Assembly (NCBI GenBank): GCA_016218105.1
Contig: JACRET010000028.1
Coordinates: 1-54,017 of the forward strand
DNA from: Deltaproteobacteria bacterium
Lineage (GTDB): Bacteria > Desulfobacterota > GWC2-55-46
DNA: 54,017 bases
Direction: 5' to 3'
Made by a program: the position numbers and the translations under genes. The notes beneath the pieces are model-generated. The model was given only the letters and a program-made list of their open reading frames with translations, searched no databases and was not told where the DNA came from. Shown here piece after piece: positions 1-8,246 of this stretch. The stretch's first letter is position 1; every line of letters begins with the position of its first letter.

Positions 1-81
1 CCTTTTTCATAAGCAATTTAGAATATCACACAGCCCTTGATGTAGTCAAGGCATGCGTGACCGGTTAGAAGTTAAAATTAC

Positions 82-204
82 CAGGCTGCTGAAAAAGTCC
101 ATCTGCTTCGTTGTCATTGTCGCTCGTCACTGCGGCGTACATACAAAGTACGCCTCATTCCTCGCTTCTCGACGCCTCGCAGCTGAAGCTTTTTGAGCAG
201 CCTG
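82..204 (+). repeat. Family 1 palindromic intergenic repeat, copy 1
   Basis: A 123-bp unit begins CAGGCTGCTGAAAAAG and ends CTTTTTGAGCAGCCTG, so its 16-bp ends are inverted repeats with one mismatch. The interior contains a ...GTCACTGCGGCGTAC... segment shared with the other copies at 23378, 27112 and 34277. It codes for nothing recognisable. Copy 1 is the only copy not directly in front of a start codon; it lies downstream of the minus-strand gene at 389-1027. It resembles a MITE-like or REP-like element. No transposase is nearby. Confidence 0.85.
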
Positions 205-319
205 AATATGCATAGCGAACGCAACCCCCGCTGCTTGCTGCGTTGCGGGGTCAAGCGAGCGAATAGAAATTGTTTTCTTACATATCGAAGATTCCCCGCG
301 GTTTGCCGCGGGGAGCTTC
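205..319 (+). repeat. Family 2 repeat: tandem GC-rich hairpins
   Basis: Directly after the family 1 copy lies a segment starting GAATATGCATAGCGAACG. It holds a first hairpin (CCCCGC...GCGGGG, about 224-260) and a second, perfect 8-bp hairpin CCCCGCGG-TTTG-CCGCGGGG at 294-313, flanked by GAAG and CTTC. The block CTTACATATCGAAGATTC is found in reverse complement in the shorter copy at 33307-33366. The rest of 320-388 is AT-rich with no gene seen. Confidence 0.7.
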
Positions 320-388
320 AACAAATTTCCGGTTTTTCAGCAATCTGTTAGAGGATTTTAAAAGGGATAAATGCGACCCGGGCTGGCG

Positions 389-1027
389 TCACCAATGGCG
401 GACTCTGCCTGAATCGAGGTGGATGAAGCCGGATCTCGGATAGTAACCGACGCCGCCGGCTTCCATGTTGAGGGCGGTGCGTTTGATCTGCTTCAGGGAG
501 ACGCCGGGGATGCGTATGTCGATCGCCTTTCCATAAAGGTGAAGGCTGTTCTTGGCTACCCTGCGCCTCATTCTGCGGCGAAGCATATCGTTATACTTTT
601 TTGACCTGTATCCGGAGATTACGTGTATGAGGTTGTTGCCGCCGAGTTTTTTATCGACAGAGTTGAGGAACTCTATGACGCCGACGTCCATGGTTGTTTC
701 TTCTTCGTTATGATGGCACCTCAAAAGGTGATTGATCTCGGCTAACGCGCCGGGGTCGTATTCGCCCTTGTCATTCCTGTATGTGACATCGAGCTTTTCG
801 CCGGTTCTCGGCCTGTAGAGAAGAAGCCTGCCTTCAGGATATTTAAGTTCTTCGCGGAGCTCTGATGCGATAAGCTGTTCTGATGAAGCCGCGTCATGAA
901 GAAGTTCCCCGGATGTTTTTTCTTCTTCGAACAGTTCCGTCGCGATCGCGGGCTTTCCCAGTAAAAGGAGGGTACCTACTAGAGCGGCCTTGATAAATGA
1001 CCTTCTGCCAAGGATGAGGTTTTTCAT
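389..1027 (-). CDS. Tat-exported DUF882/MepK-like peptidoglycan peptidase (M15 family)
   Basis: This 212-residue protein resembles the DUF882 (YcbK/MepK) branch of the M15 peptidases, zinc enzymes that cut peptidoglycan cross-links in the periplasm. Residues 8-13 (RRSFIK) followed by a hydrophobic run to about residue 28 form a twin-arginine signal. The catalytic domain is at the C-terminus. The expected zinc ligands are visible as H163 and D170 (in HLYGKAID) and H203 (in FIHLD near the end). Residues 140-141 (YR) fit the conserved SGYRS segment. The gene is monocistronic, with a good promoter at 1073-1101. The family call is firm; the exact bond cut is inferred. Confidence 0.88.
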   Translation of the reverse strand: MKNLILGRRSFIKAALVGTLLLLGKPAIATELFEEEKTSGELLHDAASSEQLIASELREELKYPEGRLLLYRPRTGEKLDVTYRNDKGEYDPGALAEINHLLRCHHNEEETTMDVGVIEFLNSVDKKLGGNNLIHVISGYRSKKYNDMLRRRMRRRVAKNSLHLYGKAIDIRIPGVSLKQIKRTALNMEAGGVGYYPRSGFIHLDSGRVRHW

Positions 1028-1072
1028 AATCAGACTCCGCTTGAAGTTTACAGATTCTGTTACAGGTGGCGC

Positions 1073-1101
1073 ATGTTAGCAAAAAAAGGGGTTTAAGTCA
1101 A
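1073..1101 (-). promoter_or_regulatory. Sigma-70-type promoter for the DUF882 peptidase gene
   Basis: On the minus strand TTGACT (1096-1101) is separated by exactly 17 bases from TAACAT (1073-1078), close to the housekeeping consensus. It lies about 45 bases upstream of the start codon at 1027. Confidence 0.7.
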
Positions 1102-1153
1102 CCCTAAAATGCGATTATGCCTGAAGCGGGGTTCTGATCAAAGCCGATACATA

Positions 1154-1180
1154 TTGATTCGGCGTTAAAAATAATATACT
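1154..1180 (+). promoter_or_regulatory. Possible promoter of the two-component system genes
   Basis: TTGATT (1154-1159) is followed after 15 bases by TATACT (1175-1180), or after 17 bases by TACTTT. A short inverted repeat GCCGA/TCGGC (1143-1163) overlaps the -35 region and could be an operator. The spacing is not ideal, so this is tentative. It lies about 40 bases before the kinase start. Confidence 0.35.
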
Positions 1181-1222
1181 TTATACTTCATCTTCCGAAA
1201 ACAGGCAGTGATTTAAGGCACG

Positions 1223-2659
1223 ATGGGCGATTTTCTTTCAAATCTGAATTTAAAGACCAAGCTTCTTTTCATGATGGTCTCGCTTTGCTTTCTTTCCATA
1301 GCATTCCTCCTCTTTCTCTATGCGCAGGCCGAGAAAGACCTTATAGACGAAGTGAGGCGCCACACGGAAGAGCTCTCGACCGCCATACAGATAAGTATCG
1401 AGCAGATATCGAAGACCCCTGACGCCGAGGACCTCGACAGCCTCAAGAGCCTGATGAATATCAAGAAAAAAGGCATCAAGGAGATATCGGTCATAAACAA
1501 TGACAGGGACGTTATCGCAAGCTCCAATCCGCGACTTATAGGAAGAAAGCTTGTGATAAAAGGCGAGAGCATAAAGAGTATAGGCAATCTGACCGAATAC
1601 ACGACCACTACCGACGGGCAGAAGAGATATGACATATTGCTGCCTGTAATAATCGGCAAAGACCGGCTCGGCTATGTTCATCTGGAGACGCAATTCGACG
1701 ATTTTACGTCTATCGCCAGAAATAACCACCGTAACCGGTTGATAGCGACCCTCGCGATATTCACAATAGGCATACTTGCCGCGGTATATTTATCCAAAAA
1801 ATATACGGAGCCGATACAGTCCATCGCTGAGGCCGCGCAAAAAGTCGCGGGAGGAGACCTGTCGGTAAGGCTTGAGGTAAAGGGGGATAACGAAGTCGAG
1901 CAGCTTACGAACAATTTTAACGATATGGTAAGGAAGCTCAGGGAGAACAGGGAGCTCCAGGCCCGGCTAAAGGAAGCCGAGCACATGTCCAAAATCGGGG
2001 CCCTCGCCTCCGGCATCGCTCACGAGGTAAGGAATCCGCTGAATCTTATAAATCTCTCGATAGACCATCTGAGGGCGGTGCATGCCCCGTCGGAAGAGGA
2101 TAAGAAAGAGGTCTTCCTGTCTACGGTAGCCAACATCAAATCCGAGATCGAACGGCTTGACGGCATGGTAAGCAACTTCCTTAACTTCGGCCGCCCGTTG
2201 AACCTTAACCTGAAGGAGATCCCCCTCGAGCCGGTGATAGACGAGACCATAGCGCTCCTGGGAGACAGGTGCGCTGAACAGAATATCTCCATTGAATTGA
2301 CGCACTCGGACGCCGCTCCAGCCATAACGGCCGATTACCGCCACATCAAGACGTGTTTTCTGAACCTGTTTCTAAATGCCATACAGTCCATGCCCGCGGG
2401 CGGGAGGGTCAAGGCCGAGACAAGCCTGATCGGCCCGTCGGTAATAATACGGATAGATGACACGGGGTGCGGCATAGAGCCAGGAGACATGCACAAGATA
2501 TTTGAGCCGTACTTTACGACAAAGGACCTGGGCATAGGGCTCGGTCTTGCGCTTACAAAACGGATAATAGAGGAGCACGGCGGGAAGATCCATATTACAA
2601 GCCAGGTGGGCAAGGGCACGACGGTAACCCTTACCCTGCCGGCGGTCGTGAGGGTGTAA
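1223..2659 (+). CDS. Membrane sensor histidine kinase (NtrB/ZraS-like)
   Basis: This 478-residue protein has two membrane spans (about 13-33 and 172-190) around a periplasmic sensor of about 140 residues. A HAMP linker (about 191-245) leads to a HisKA domain with the phospho-accepting H267 in GIAHEVRNPL. The ATPase domain shows the N box (NLFLNAIQSM), the DTGCG box near 413-417 and the FEPYFTTK/GLGLAL region. The stop codon overlaps the start of the NtrC-type regulator gene by one base (TAATG), so the two are translationally coupled and almost certainly cognate. The periplasmic domain has no motif I recognise, so the signal is unknown. Confidence 0.92.
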   Translation: MGDFLSNLNLKTKLLFMMVSLCFLSIAFLLFLYAQAEKDLIDEVRRHTEELSTAIQISIEQISKTPDAEDLDSLKSLMNIKKKGIKEISVINNDRDVIASSNPRLIGRKLVIKGESIKSIGNLTEYTTTTDGQKRYDILLPVIIGKDRLGYVHLETQFDDFTSIARNNHRNRLIATLAIFTIGILAAVYLSKKYTEPIQSIAEAAQKVAGGDLSVRLEVKGDNEVEQLTNNFNDMVRKLRENRELQARLKEAEHMSKIGALASGIAHEVRNPLNLINLSIDHLRAVHAPSEEDKKEVFLSTVANIKSEIERLDGMVSNFLNFGRPLNLNLKEIPLEPVIDETIALLGDRCAEQNISIELTHSDAAPAITADYRHIKTCFLNLFLNAIQSMPAGGRVKAETSLIGPSVIIRIDDTGCGIEPGDMHKIFEPYFTTKDLGIGLGLALTKRIIEEHGGKIHITSQVGKGTTVTLTLPAVVRV

Positions 2660-4053
2660 TGGAAGGCACGGTACTCATTGTTGACGATGAGAAGGGGCAG
2701 CGGGAGATACTCAAGATGATCCTTGAGTCGGAAGGGTATGACGTGGGTGTGGCGAGCGGGGGCCGTGAAGCGCTCTCCGCCATTCAGAAGAACAACTTCG
2801 ACCTAGTCCTTTCAGACCTTAAGATGCCGGGCATGGGAGGGGACGAACTGCTCAAGCTGGTGATAAGGGAAAAACCGAGCGTAAGCGTTGTCATAATAAC
2901 GGCGCACGGCACCATAGACTCGGCCGTGGACGCCATACGGCAGGGGGCGTTCGATTACCTCACCAAGCCTCTCGACAGGGAAAAGCTCTTGAGCGTAACC
3001 AAAAGGGCCGTTGAAAAATCCCGTCTCATGAGCGAGAACGCGATGCTTAAGCTCCAGCTCGAAAAACAGTTCAGGCCGGAGGGCATCATAGGGTCTGACA
3101 GCAAGATGCGGGAGATATTCAGGATAATCAAGAAGGTCTCCGGAAGCTCCGCCACGGTGCTGATCTACGGCGAGAGCGGGACGGGAAAAGAGCTGATAGC
3201 AAAGGCGCTGCATTACACAAGCTCAAGGGCCGCGAAGCCTTTTATGGCCATAAACTGCGCCGCCATCCCCGAGACCCTCCTTGAGACGGAGCTTTTTGGA
3301 TATGAGAAAGGCGCGTTTTCCGGCGCCTACGCGAAGAACACGGGGCTTTTCGAGGCGGCTGACGAAGGCACGATCTTTCTGGATGAGATAGGGGACATGT
3401 CCATGTCCCTTCAGGCAAAGCTCCTCAGAGTCATACAGGAGAGGGAGATAAGACGCGTTGGAGGCTCGTCAAACATAAAGGTGAATGTCAGGATCATCGC
3501 CGCGACGAACAAGGACCTGGACAGCGAGATCAAGAGAGGCAGCTTCAGGGAAGACCTTTTCTACAGGCTTAACGTAATAGCCTTCAAGCTGCCGCCGCTG
3601 CGCGACAGGAGGAGCGACATACCGGAGCTTGCGGCCTCTTTTTTAAAGAGGTACAACGACTCGTTCGGGAAAAAAATAAAGGGCCTTTCCGATGAGGCTA
3701 TGAACATGCTTATGAACTACGGCTGGCCGGGCAACGTGCGCCAGCTTGAGGCTGTGATAGAGAGGGCGGCGCTCCTCAACGAGAGCGAGCTTATCGGCGT
3801 GGAATCGCTTCCGATGGAGATAATGACAAAGCCAGTGGCTTTAAGCAGCATGGATTTCGAGCTTCCCGAAGACGGTGTCTCTTTTGAGGAGTTTGAGAAG
3901 GAGATGCTTGTAAAGGCGATGGTCAAGGCTGGCGGCGTGCTTGGAAAAGCGGCTAACCTGCTCGGGATGAGCTACAGGACGCTTCAGTACCGTCTTAACA
4001 AATTCGGCATCGTGAAGGAGTCTTATTTTACCCCGAAAAAGAACGGGCTCTAG
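2659..4053 (+). CDS. NtrC-family sigma-54-dependent response regulator
   Basis: This 464-residue regulator has three parts: a receiver with phospho-acceptor D53 and conserved K103, a AAA+ domain with Walker A GESGTGKE (171-178) and Walker B GTIFLDEIGD (237-246), and a C-terminal Fis-type helix-turn-helix (about 425-455). The loop that contacts sigma-54 reads GAFSGA (218-223) instead of GAFTGA. The conservative Thr-to-Ser change may lower but need not abolish activation. It is coupled to the upstream kinase. No sigma-54 promoter was spotted by eye in this window, so targets are unknown. No clear terminator follows. Confidence 0.93.
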   Translation: MEGTVLIVDDEKGQREILKMILESEGYDVGVASGGREALSAIQKNNFDLVLSDLKMPGMGGDELLKLVIREKPSVSVVIITAHGTIDSAVDAIRQGAFDYLTKPLDREKLLSVTKRAVEKSRLMSENAMLKLQLEKQFRPEGIIGSDSKMREIFRIIKKVSGSSATVLIYGESGTGKELIAKALHYTSSRAAKPFMAINCAAIPETLLETELFGYEKGAFSGAYAKNTGLFEAADEGTIFLDEIGDMSMSLQAKLLRVIQEREIRRVGGSSNIKVNVRIIAATNKDLDSEIKRGSFREDLFYRLNVIAFKLPPLRDRRSDIPELAASFLKRYNDSFGKKIKGLSDEAMNMLMNYGWPGNVRQLEAVIERAALLNESELIGVESLPMEIMTKPVALSSMDFELPEDGVSFEEFEKEMLVKAMVKAGGVLGKAANLLGMSYRTLQYRLNKFGIVKESYFTPKKNGL

Positions 4054-4097
4054 AATCGGACGGAATGGAAGAATCGTAAAACTTTGTGATTTTTATC

Positions 4098-4126
4098 TTG
4101 ACATGGCGCGCGCTTTTTCTTAAAAT
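4098..4126 (+). promoter_or_regulatory. Strong sigma-70-type promoter of the small lipoprotein gene
   Basis: TTGACA (4098-4103), a 17-base spacer and TAAAAT (4121-4126) give a near-consensus promoter. The leader to the start codon at 4218 is about 85 bases and ends in a good AAGGAG-type ribosome binding site. Confidence 0.8.
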
Positions 4127-4217
4127 TTTCAACTCAAACACATCGGAAATTATGTTTGAACGGTTCAGCCGGCGTGTTTTTTAACCCGGGAAAAATAAAA
4201 AAAGAAGGAGAAGAAGG

Positions 4218-4505
4218 ATGACGAAGAAGATCGGTTTGCTCAGCATGGTATTTGCTCTGCTGCTATTCGTATCTGGTTGCGGCCAGCAGCTTAAGCAGGA
4301 AAATGAACAGCTGAAGGGGCAGATATCAACCCTGACAGAGGAGAACAACACACTTAAGAACCAGGTTGCCTCGATCCAGAAGGAAGCTGAAGACCTTAAG
4401 GCTCAGGTAGCCAGCATCTCCGCCGAAAGGGATGCCGCCAAGAAGGAGCTTGAAGCAAAGTCAAAGCCCGCCGCAAAGCCGGCCAAGAAGGGCAAAAAGA
4501 AGTAA
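4218..4505 (+). CDS. Small coiled-coil lipoprotein (Lpp-like architecture)
   Basis: This 95-residue protein has a short lipoprotein signal ending in LFVSGC (Cys at about residue 21) for lipid attachment. A heptad-rich helix follows (about 22-80; repeated QLK...L...N...L patterns), then a Lys/Ala/Pro tail ending GKKK. Layout and size match murein-lipoprotein-like proteins. The basic tail could interact with peptidoglycan or other polyanions, but that is inference. It has its own consensus promoter and strong terminator, which suggests an abundant monocistronic mRNA. It is not a clear sequence homologue of Lpp. Confidence 0.8.
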   Translation: MTKKIGLLSMVFALLLFVSGCGQQLKQENEQLKGQISTLTEENNTLKNQVASIQKEAEDLKAQVASISAERDAAKKELEAKSKPAAKPAKKGKKK

Positions 4506-4520
4506 ATCCGCAGTTTTCGC

Positions 4521-4555
4521 AAGGCCCGCCGGGTGTACCGGCGGGCCTTTTTTTT
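4521..4555 (+). terminator. Rho-independent terminator after the lipoprotein gene
   Basis: A 12-bp perfect stem (AAGGCCCGCCGG at 4521-4532 with its complement at 4538-4549) and a GTGTA loop are followed by an unbroken T run to 4555. Confidence 0.95.
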
Positions 4556-4660
4556 ACTTACATTTCCTTAAAGCCCCGGCTAAAATATCCGATAAATAAA
4601 CTAACGCGAAAAACCGGGCTAATCAGCCGTATATTATTGAAAAAAATGCCGTTTTTTTAT

Positions 4661-4689
4661 TTGACATTGGGCGATGGTTTTAATAGAAT
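4661..4689 (+). promoter_or_regulatory. Sigma-70-type promoter of the chemoreceptor-cytochrome genes
   Basis: TTGACA (4661-4666), 17 bases, then TAGAAT (4684-4689). Transcription would start near 4697 and leave a leader of about 165 bases before the chemoreceptor start at 4864. Confidence 0.78.
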
Positions 4690-4863
4690 TCCTACTCCGA
4701 AAGTAATATAATGACGCTCAAGACCTTTGTACCTCCGGGTACTTTGCGCCGTAGTATATCCACCCTTCTAATACTATCTAGTGCTGTTAGGATATTTTAA
4801 TCCCTCTTCCCAATCGAAACCGGGGGCTTGGCTTTTCCTTTTTGACTTCGGGGTATCTTAAGA
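4690..4863 (+). other. Long structured 5' leader of the chemoreceptor gene
   Basis: The stretch 4556-4863 has no gene. Beyond the promoter it forms a leader with a perfect hairpin GTACC-TCCG-GGTAC (about 4730-4743) and several shorter self-complementary stretches. It does not match a riboswitch class I can recognise; c-di-GMP types were considered and not supported. It may be only a structured untranslated region. Confidence 0.4.
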
Positions 4864-7056
4864 ATGTTCCGTCAAGGCCTTAAATCCAAAATTTTGAACC
4901 TCACCATCGGTCTTACGCTTTTAGGGTTCGGCGTGCTGGTATTCCTTGTAATCAAGGAGGAGGAGAAGAGCCTGCTTAGAGAGAGGATGAAGGCCAGCGA
5001 GCTGATGGCCCAGCCTATACTCCATACTATTTACAAGGATATGCTCGATGAGAGGGCGGATATGCCGCGATTCCTCATCGAGGGGCTTAAGACGATCAAG
5101 GGGGTTGAGCGCGTTCAGCTTATCAGGGCGAACGGCGTGGAGGAGGCGTTCAAGGATTACAAGACCCTTAACTCGGTGAAGGTTGAGTTCGGAGAGATAA
5201 AACCCGAGTGGGTAGTGGAGCATCCCAATCTCCTGAATAACGTCGCCCACGGCACTCAGAACCAGGAGTTCAAAAAAGCCCTCCAGGAATTCAATATCGG
5301 CAAAAAAGAGGCTGTATTCTATATAGAAAAAGAGGGCGAGAGGAGTTTTTTCACCTATCTGGTGCCGATAGTGTCCAGGCCCAAATGCTCATCCTGCCAC
5401 TCCCACGAGGAAGCCGCCAGGGGGGTCTTGATGATATCGACCTCGCTTGACGATATGTACGGGCTCCTCAACAGCTCTCGGAACAGGTGGATCATGTACG
5501 GGCTGATAACCGTGGCGGCAACGACCGTTCTTTTGGGGCTCCTCGTATCCGGCGTGGTGACAAGGCCCGTGGACAGGACAGTGGATATGTTAAAGGCCAT
5601 AGCCGAAGGCAAAGGGGACCTCACTCAGCGCCTTGAGATATCGTCGAACGACGAGATAGGCATGCTCGGAAGATGGTTCAATAAGTTCGTCGAGGGCATG
5701 CAGCATATGGTCAAGGAGATATTCACCATCTCGCGCGAGGTCTCATCCGCTTCCAGGGAAATCGAGTCGTCTTCGCGGGAGATCATAGAGGCTGTGGGAA
5801 AGCAGCTCCGGGCGGCCGAGGACACTTCGGTATCGATCAAGGAAATGGACGCGTCCATAAAGACGGTTGCCGAAGAGGCCGAGTCTTTGAACATTTCATC
5901 CATAGAGGTCTCCGATTCCGCGCATACGATGTCGTCGTCAGTCGATGAGGTCAAGGTCAACATCGAAAAACTTTTCTATTCAGCCTCATCGACGACGTCT
6001 TCGATAAATGAGATGGCGATCTCGATAAACCAGGTCGCCTCGCATGTGGATGAGCTGTTTAAAAAGACCGAGGAGGTCGTCTCATCCATTATCGAGATAG
6101 GCACGAAGGTCAAAGAGGTCGAGAATTATTCAAGGAGCCAGGCGGAGCTCGCTGAGAAGGTAAGGGCCGACGCCGAAGACGTGGGCATGGACTCGGTCGT
6201 CAAAACGAGGGAGGGCATCGAAAAGGTCAGCCTGGAAGTCGCCTCGACGGGGCTGGTGATAAACAGGCTCGGGGAGAGGTCCAAGGAAATAGGCAAGATA
6301 CTTACCGTCATAAACGATATCGCGGACAATACCCACCTCCTGGCCCTTAACGCCACCATCCTCGCGGCGCAGGCAGGCGAGCACGGCAAGGGGTTCGCCG
6401 TGGTGGCAAGACAGGTAAAGGACCTTGCCACGAAGACCACCTCCTCCACAAAGGAGATAGCCGAGCTTATAAACGTCGTTCAGAGCGAGGTCTCCGTCGC
6501 CGTGGAATCCATGCAGCGTTCATCCGAGAAGGTAGAGGACGGAGTGAGGCTTTCCAGGGACGCGCAGGACGCGCTTAAGATGATCCTGGATTCGGCCAGG
6601 AGTTCTTTCGACATGGCCAAGATGATAGAGAAGACCACTATCGAGCAGACCAAGGGCGCCGGGCAGATAACAAACGCCGCGCAGATGATCAGCCACATGG
6701 TCGGGGATATTAAAAACGCCGCTAACGAGCAGTCTTCAGCCGCAAAGGAAATACTCAAGGATACCGTCCAGATGAAGGAGTTCATGGAGAAGGTCAAGCT
6801 CTCGACGATCGAGCAGTCGAGGGAAGGCAAGCACGTCTCCGAGGCCATATTCAAGGTGGCGGACAAGATAAAGAGGGTCGCCGGGGCCACGCAGGAACAG
6901 ATGAAATTCTCAAAGAGGATAGTCGTAGCGGTCGAAACCGTAACGAAGGCCGCTGAGGATAACGCCGCGTTGGCGACAAGGCTTGAGAAGACAGTTAAGG
7001 AAATGAATAAACAGGCTGAAACGCTTCGGAGCACAGTCGGAAGCTTTAAGACATAA
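4864..7056 (+). CDS. Methyl-accepting chemotaxis protein with a c-type heme sensor
   Basis: This 730-residue chemoreceptor has membrane spans at about 12-30 and 209-231. The periplasmic sensor between them carries one heme-attachment motif CSSCH (175-179) just before the second span, in the style of heme-containing MCP sensors. A HAMP domain (about 232-285) and a long signalling coiled coil follow. The hairpin tip (about 485-520: [17 protein letters not shown], then GKGFAVVA) diverges from the usual NAAIEAARAGE pattern but keeps the fold. It is followed 13 bases later by a cytochrome gene under the same promoter, so redox potential or a heme ligand is the likely signal. No che genes lie in the window. 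Confidence 0.9.
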   Translation: MFRQGLKSKILNLTIGLTLLGFGVLVFLVIKEEEKSLLRERMKASELMAQPILHTIYKDMLDERADMPRFLIEGLKTIKGVERVQLIRANGVEEAFKDYKTLNSVKVEFGEIKPEWVVEHPNLLNNVAHGTQNQEFKKALQEFNIGKKEAVFYIEKEGERSFFTYLVPIVSRPKCSSCHSHEEAARGVLMISTSLDDMYGLLNSSRNRWIMYGLITVAATTVLLGLLVSGVVTRPVDRTVDMLKAIAEGKGDLTQRLEISSNDEIGMLGRWFNKFVEGMQHMVKEIFTISREVSSASREIESSSREIIEAVGKQLRAAEDTSVSIKEMDASIKTVAEEAESLNISSIEVSDSAHTMSSSVDEVKVNIEKLFYSASSTTSSINEMAISINQVASHVDELFKKTEEVVSSIIEIGTKVKEVENYSRSQAELAEKVRADAEDVGMDSVVKTREGIEKVSLEVASTGLVINRLGERSKEIGKILTVINDIADNTHLLALNATILAAQAGEHGKGFAVVARQVKDLATKTTSSTKEIAELINVVQSEVSVAVESMQRSSEKVEDGVRLSRDAQDALKMILDSARSSFDMAKMIEKTTIEQTKGAGQITNAAQMISHMVGDIKNAANEQSSAAKEILKDTVQMKEFMEKVKLSTIEQSREGKHVSEAIFKVADKIKRVAGATQEQMKFSKRIVVAVETVTKAAEDNAALATRLEKTVKEMNKQAETLRSTVGSFKT

Positions 7057-7069
7057 AACGGAGGTCGTG

Positions 7070-8080
7070 ATGAGAGGAATTTCTCTACTGCTGCCGCTTT
7101 TTCTGATAATGGCTTTGATACTGCCTGGCGCGGCCCTGGCCGGAGAGATAAACTGGAACAAGGCTGGAGCGTCGAAGATATCGCTTTTTTATCCCGGGGT
7201 GACTTCGTGGGAATTTTTAACCAGCGATGACCATCGCCTCGGCGGCCGCGAGATAAAACAGGGCAAAAAGGACTGCAAGCACTGCCATTTGAGCAAGGAG
7301 GGCGAGCTTGACCTGAAGGCCGACGAGATAGCGTCAGGCACCGTAAAGATGAAGAGATCGCACAACCCGTTCGAGCCGGAGCCCTTACCGGGGAAAAAGG
7401 GGTTGATAACGGCGAAGGTACAGGCGGCGTATGACAACGACTATATGTATATAAGGATCGAATGGGATTCAAAGGGCGCCGGCTGGCAGAAGAAGGCCTC
7501 AAAAGGGCTGCCGGACAGGGTGTCGCTTCAGATAAACAAGTCCGAGGTCGCTTTCAAAAAATACGGCTGCTTCATAACATGCCATAACGACCTGAGCACA
7601 ATGCCCAACAGCCCGTCAAGGAAAGAGGTCGTTTCAAACGGGTACTATGGAAGCCAGAACAGGGATGACGTAAGGCTATATGCTTATTACGCCCGCACGT
7701 CATGGTCTGAGAGGAAGCCTCAGGGAGAACTGGACAAGAGGATAAAGGATGGCGGCAGGATAGACCTCGTCTCGGCGGAAATTAACAACGGAGAGGTGGC
7801 GGCCCACGACGGCTGGATTATGGATGACCGGAAATGGGAAGACAAAACCTCCGTGGAAGCCTCAGGGTCTTACGGCGATGGAAGGTATGCCGCCGTAATA
7901 AGGACCAAGCTTAAATCAACCGACAAGTTTGACATTCAGGCCGAGGACGGGGATGTTATATCCGTCGGCATGGCGATACACGAGGACGGGGTCGAGAAGA
8001 GGAAGCATTATGTCTCTTTCCCGTTCACCGTAGGGCTTGGCGCTAACGCTGACGTAAGGGCTGAAAAGATATCCAGGTGA
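7070..8080 (+). CDS. Secreted c-type cytochrome with ethylbenzene dehydrogenase-like heme domain
   Basis: This 336-residue periplasmic protein has a signal peptide ending around ALAG (residues 22-25). A first heme motif CKHCH lies at 69-73. A domain resembling the heme-binding gamma subunit of ethylbenzene dehydrogenase follows (about 112-330; the YMYIRIEW segment is typical). A second motif C167-FIT-C171-H172 has three residues between the cysteines, an atypical CxxxCH site. ATG at 7070 is preferred to GTG at 7067 because GGAGGT ends four bases before it. Its place after a heme chemoreceptor suggests electron transfer linked to redox sensing. The partner enzyme is unknown. Confidence 0.82.
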   Translation: MRGISLLLPLFLIMALILPGAALAGEINWNKAGASKISLFYPGVTSWEFLTSDDHRLGGREIKQGKKDCKHCHLSKEGELDLKADEIASGTVKMKRSHNPFEPEPLPGKKGLITAKVQAAYDNDYMYIRIEWDSKGAGWQKKASKGLPDRVSLQINKSEVAFKKYGCFITCHNDLSTMPNSPSRKEVVSNGYYGSQNRDDVRLYAYYARTSWSERKPQGELDKRIKDGGRIDLVSAEINNGEVAAHDGWIMDDRKWEDKTSVEASGSYGDGRYAAVIRTKLKSTDKFDIQAEDGDVISVGMAIHEDGVEKRKHYVSFPFTVGLGANADVRAEKISR

Positions 8081-8246
8081 CATCCCCCTGGCCTTATTTA
8101 GGCCAGGCGTACCCGGGAAAGCCTGCAGGCGAACGATACGGCCTCCACGCGCAGGTATTGCCGGCCTGTTACGGGCATTTGTTTCTCCCCGGGCTCGAAA
8201 CCCCGGGGTCTCCCAACCGGCTTTATAGATTTGAGGAGTTTGAACC
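8081..8246 (+). other. Intercistronic hairpins between the two cytochrome genes
   Basis: Two stems lie between the genes. One is CCTGGCCT-TATTT-AGGCCAGG (8087-8107). The other is CCCCGGG-loop-CCCGGGG (8187-8208). Neither is followed by a T run, so they are not clear terminators. They may stabilise or process the mRNA between the cistrons. Confidence 0.5.

Noticed and set aside
127-324. Short minus-strand frame across the first repeats
   Set aside because: It is translated repeat DNA, has no ribosome site and matches no family.
4690-4863. c-di-GMP riboswitch before the chemoreceptor
   Set aside because: The conserved core of that riboswitch class is absent.
7067-7069. GTG start for the cytochrome gene
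   Set aside because: It is only one base from the GGAGGT ribosome site; ATG 7070 is better placed.
8081-8246. Possible tRNA or riboswitch between the two cytochrome genes
   Set aside because: A CTCGAAA loop recalls a T arm, but no cloverleaf or known riboswitch core could be built.
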